From assembly GCA_945877525.1 (NCBI GenBank), contig CAMDVP010000182.1, forward strand, positions 1 through 6,183: a stretch of 6,183 nucleotides of DNA, given 5' to 3'. Under the pieces are notes generated by a model. It did not search any database. It had not been told where the DNA came from and saw nothing but the letters and a program-made list of their open reading frames with translations. Below are positions 5,438 through 6,183 of this stretch, piece by piece (the stretch's first letter is position 1; every line of letters starts with the position of its first letter). Source of the DNA: an uncultured Clostridia bacterium (GTDB lineage Bacteria; Bacillota; Clostridia; Christensenellales; Aristaeellaceae). The translations under genes were made by a program, and so were the position numbers.

Positions 5438-6183
5438 TTACTTCTTTCCGCCAAACAGCCCGGAAATCGACCCCATGAGGCCGCGGGTCAGCTGGCGGGT
5501 CACCTCGCGGCTGGCAGTGGAAATGGCCGTGTTTTTCACCCGGCCCAGCACCGAATCGTTGCGGCGGGCGCGCTCGGCGCGTTCCTCACGCAGCTCGTCC
5601 GCACGACGGCGGCGCTCCTCTGCCAGGCGATCCTTCTCGGCCTTCTCCTCCGCCTTACGCTGCTTTTCGGCTTCCTTCTCAGCGCGCTCGGCTGCCTTGG
5701 CATCCACCGGCGCAGCGCTCTGCGGCTGAACAGCCACATAGTTGCCCGTGGCCGGATCCAGCTGCATGGTCATCATCCGCTGCACATATTGTCCGCTGGC
5801 CGGGTCAAACACCATCACCGGCATCTGCTGGGCCTGGGGCTGCGCGGGCTGTTCCACCTGCAGGGTGGGCACCTGGGGCAGGGGCGACATGGTGGTCAGC
5901 TGCTTCTGCACATAGCCGCCGGTGGCAGGATCATACACCATAAAGCCTTGGGGACGGCTCATGGTGGGCTGAGCGGTGCTGACCTGCACCTGCGCGGGCT
6001 GCATCACCGGCGCGGCAGGCTGAATCTGTTCCTTTTGGAAGGCACTGACCAGCATTTCATAGGCGCTCTGCCTATCCACCGGCTCGTCATACACGCCGAA
6101 GAACGGACTGGTTTCAATAAAGGTACGGCGCAGATCATCGTCAATAGCGCTCATGTAGGACTGGGGCGGCAGGATGGTCGCCC
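5438..6183 (-). CDS. HerA-like/DUF853 ATPase, C-terminal fragment (5' end beyond window end)
   Basis: The frame runs from the window end to TAA at 5438-5440, giving about 247 visible residues. It begins ATILPPQSYMSAIDDDLRR, and the run TFIETSPFFGVYDEPVDRQSAYEML matches the C-terminal part of DUF853 (YjgR-type, HerA-like) ATPases, where a segment like P-P-x-S-x-M-G, an S-P-x-x-G-x-Y and a D-R-x-S-A-Y-E-x-L follow the nucleotide-binding core. Next come a Gln/Pro-rich linker containing three 12-residue repeats, a highly charged Glu/Lys/Arg coiled coil (about residues 151-199 counted from the Met at 6154), and the family's closing stretch NDSVLGRVKNTAI...REVTRQLTRGLMGSISGLFGG. The Met at 6154 is an internal residue, not the start: the homology continues upstream of it and no ribosome binding site precedes it. 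Walker motifs are outside the window. Cellular role is poorly defined in this family; an ATP-driven DNA-translocase-like function is assumed from HerA. Confidence 0.82.
   Translation of the reverse strand, partial: ATILPPQSYMSAIDDDLRRTFIETSPFFGVYDEPVDRQSAYEMLVSAFQKEQIQPAAPVMQPAQVQVSTAQPTMSRPQGFMVYDPATGGYVQKQLTTMSPLPQVPTLQVEQPAQPQAQQMPVMVFDPASGQYVQRMMTMQLDPATGNYVAVQPQSAAPVDAKAAERAEKEAEKQRKAEEKAEKDRLAEERRRRADELREERAERARRNDSVLGRVKNTAISTASREVTRQLTRGLMGSISGLFGGKK
5729..5938 (-). repeat. Three 12-residue repeats (hhDPAtGxYVxx) in the linker of the HerA-like ATPase
   Basis: Translated on the - strand, the units are VYDPATGGYVQK (5903-5938), VFDPASGQYVQR (5777-5812) and QLDPATGNYVAV (5729-5764). The first two are separated by a 30-residue Gln/Pro-rich spacer and the last two by 4 residues. 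All share DPA-T/S-G-x-YV. Their role is unknown; they could be short binding motifs or small turn-forming units. Confidence 0.8.

Overview
This is a GC-rich bacterial fragment with no sign of a plasmid, phage or CRISPR array. Gene density is high, starts are preceded by GGAGG-type ribosome binding sites, and the gene families point to a high-GC member of the Firmicutes, probably an anaerobic Clostridia-type organism such as those common in the gut. That assignment rests on protein style and composition only.

Layout. Positions 1-2800 (+ strand) form one apparent operon: the C-terminal end of a peptide-type ABC transporter ATPase (cut by the window start), the two membrane permeases of the same transporter (DppB/OppB-like and DppC/OppC-like), and a stand-alone cytosolic C39-like cysteine peptidase whose catalytic residues all appear intact. 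A small intrinsic terminator follows the peptidase. A short exported protein of unknown function (2883-3323, +) comes next and ends at a strong, probably bidirectional terminator.

Positions 3324-3575 separate convergent genes and contain no credible gene. Besides the terminator this stretch holds a GC-rich cluster of hairpins flanked by AT-rich ends that are imperfect inverted repeats of each other. It could be a small non-autonomous (MITE-like) or dispersed repeat element.

Positions 3576-6183 are all on the - strand. Read in transcription order they are: the C-terminal part of a HerA-like/DUF853 ATPase (its 5' end lies beyond the window end), a terminator-like hairpin, an EamA/DMT-family membrane transporter, and a TtcA-family tRNA thiolation enzyme 38 bp downstream of it.

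How the genes work together. The transporter genes would import oligopeptides or dipeptides using ATP; the substrate-binding protein and the second ATPase must lie upstream. The C39-like peptidase, 34 bp after the last permease gene and without a signal peptide, could act on an imported peptide or a linked small molecule in the cytoplasm. This is the most interesting functional hypothesis here, but it rests on position and motifs. The - strand genes look like unrelated housekeeping and accessory functions.
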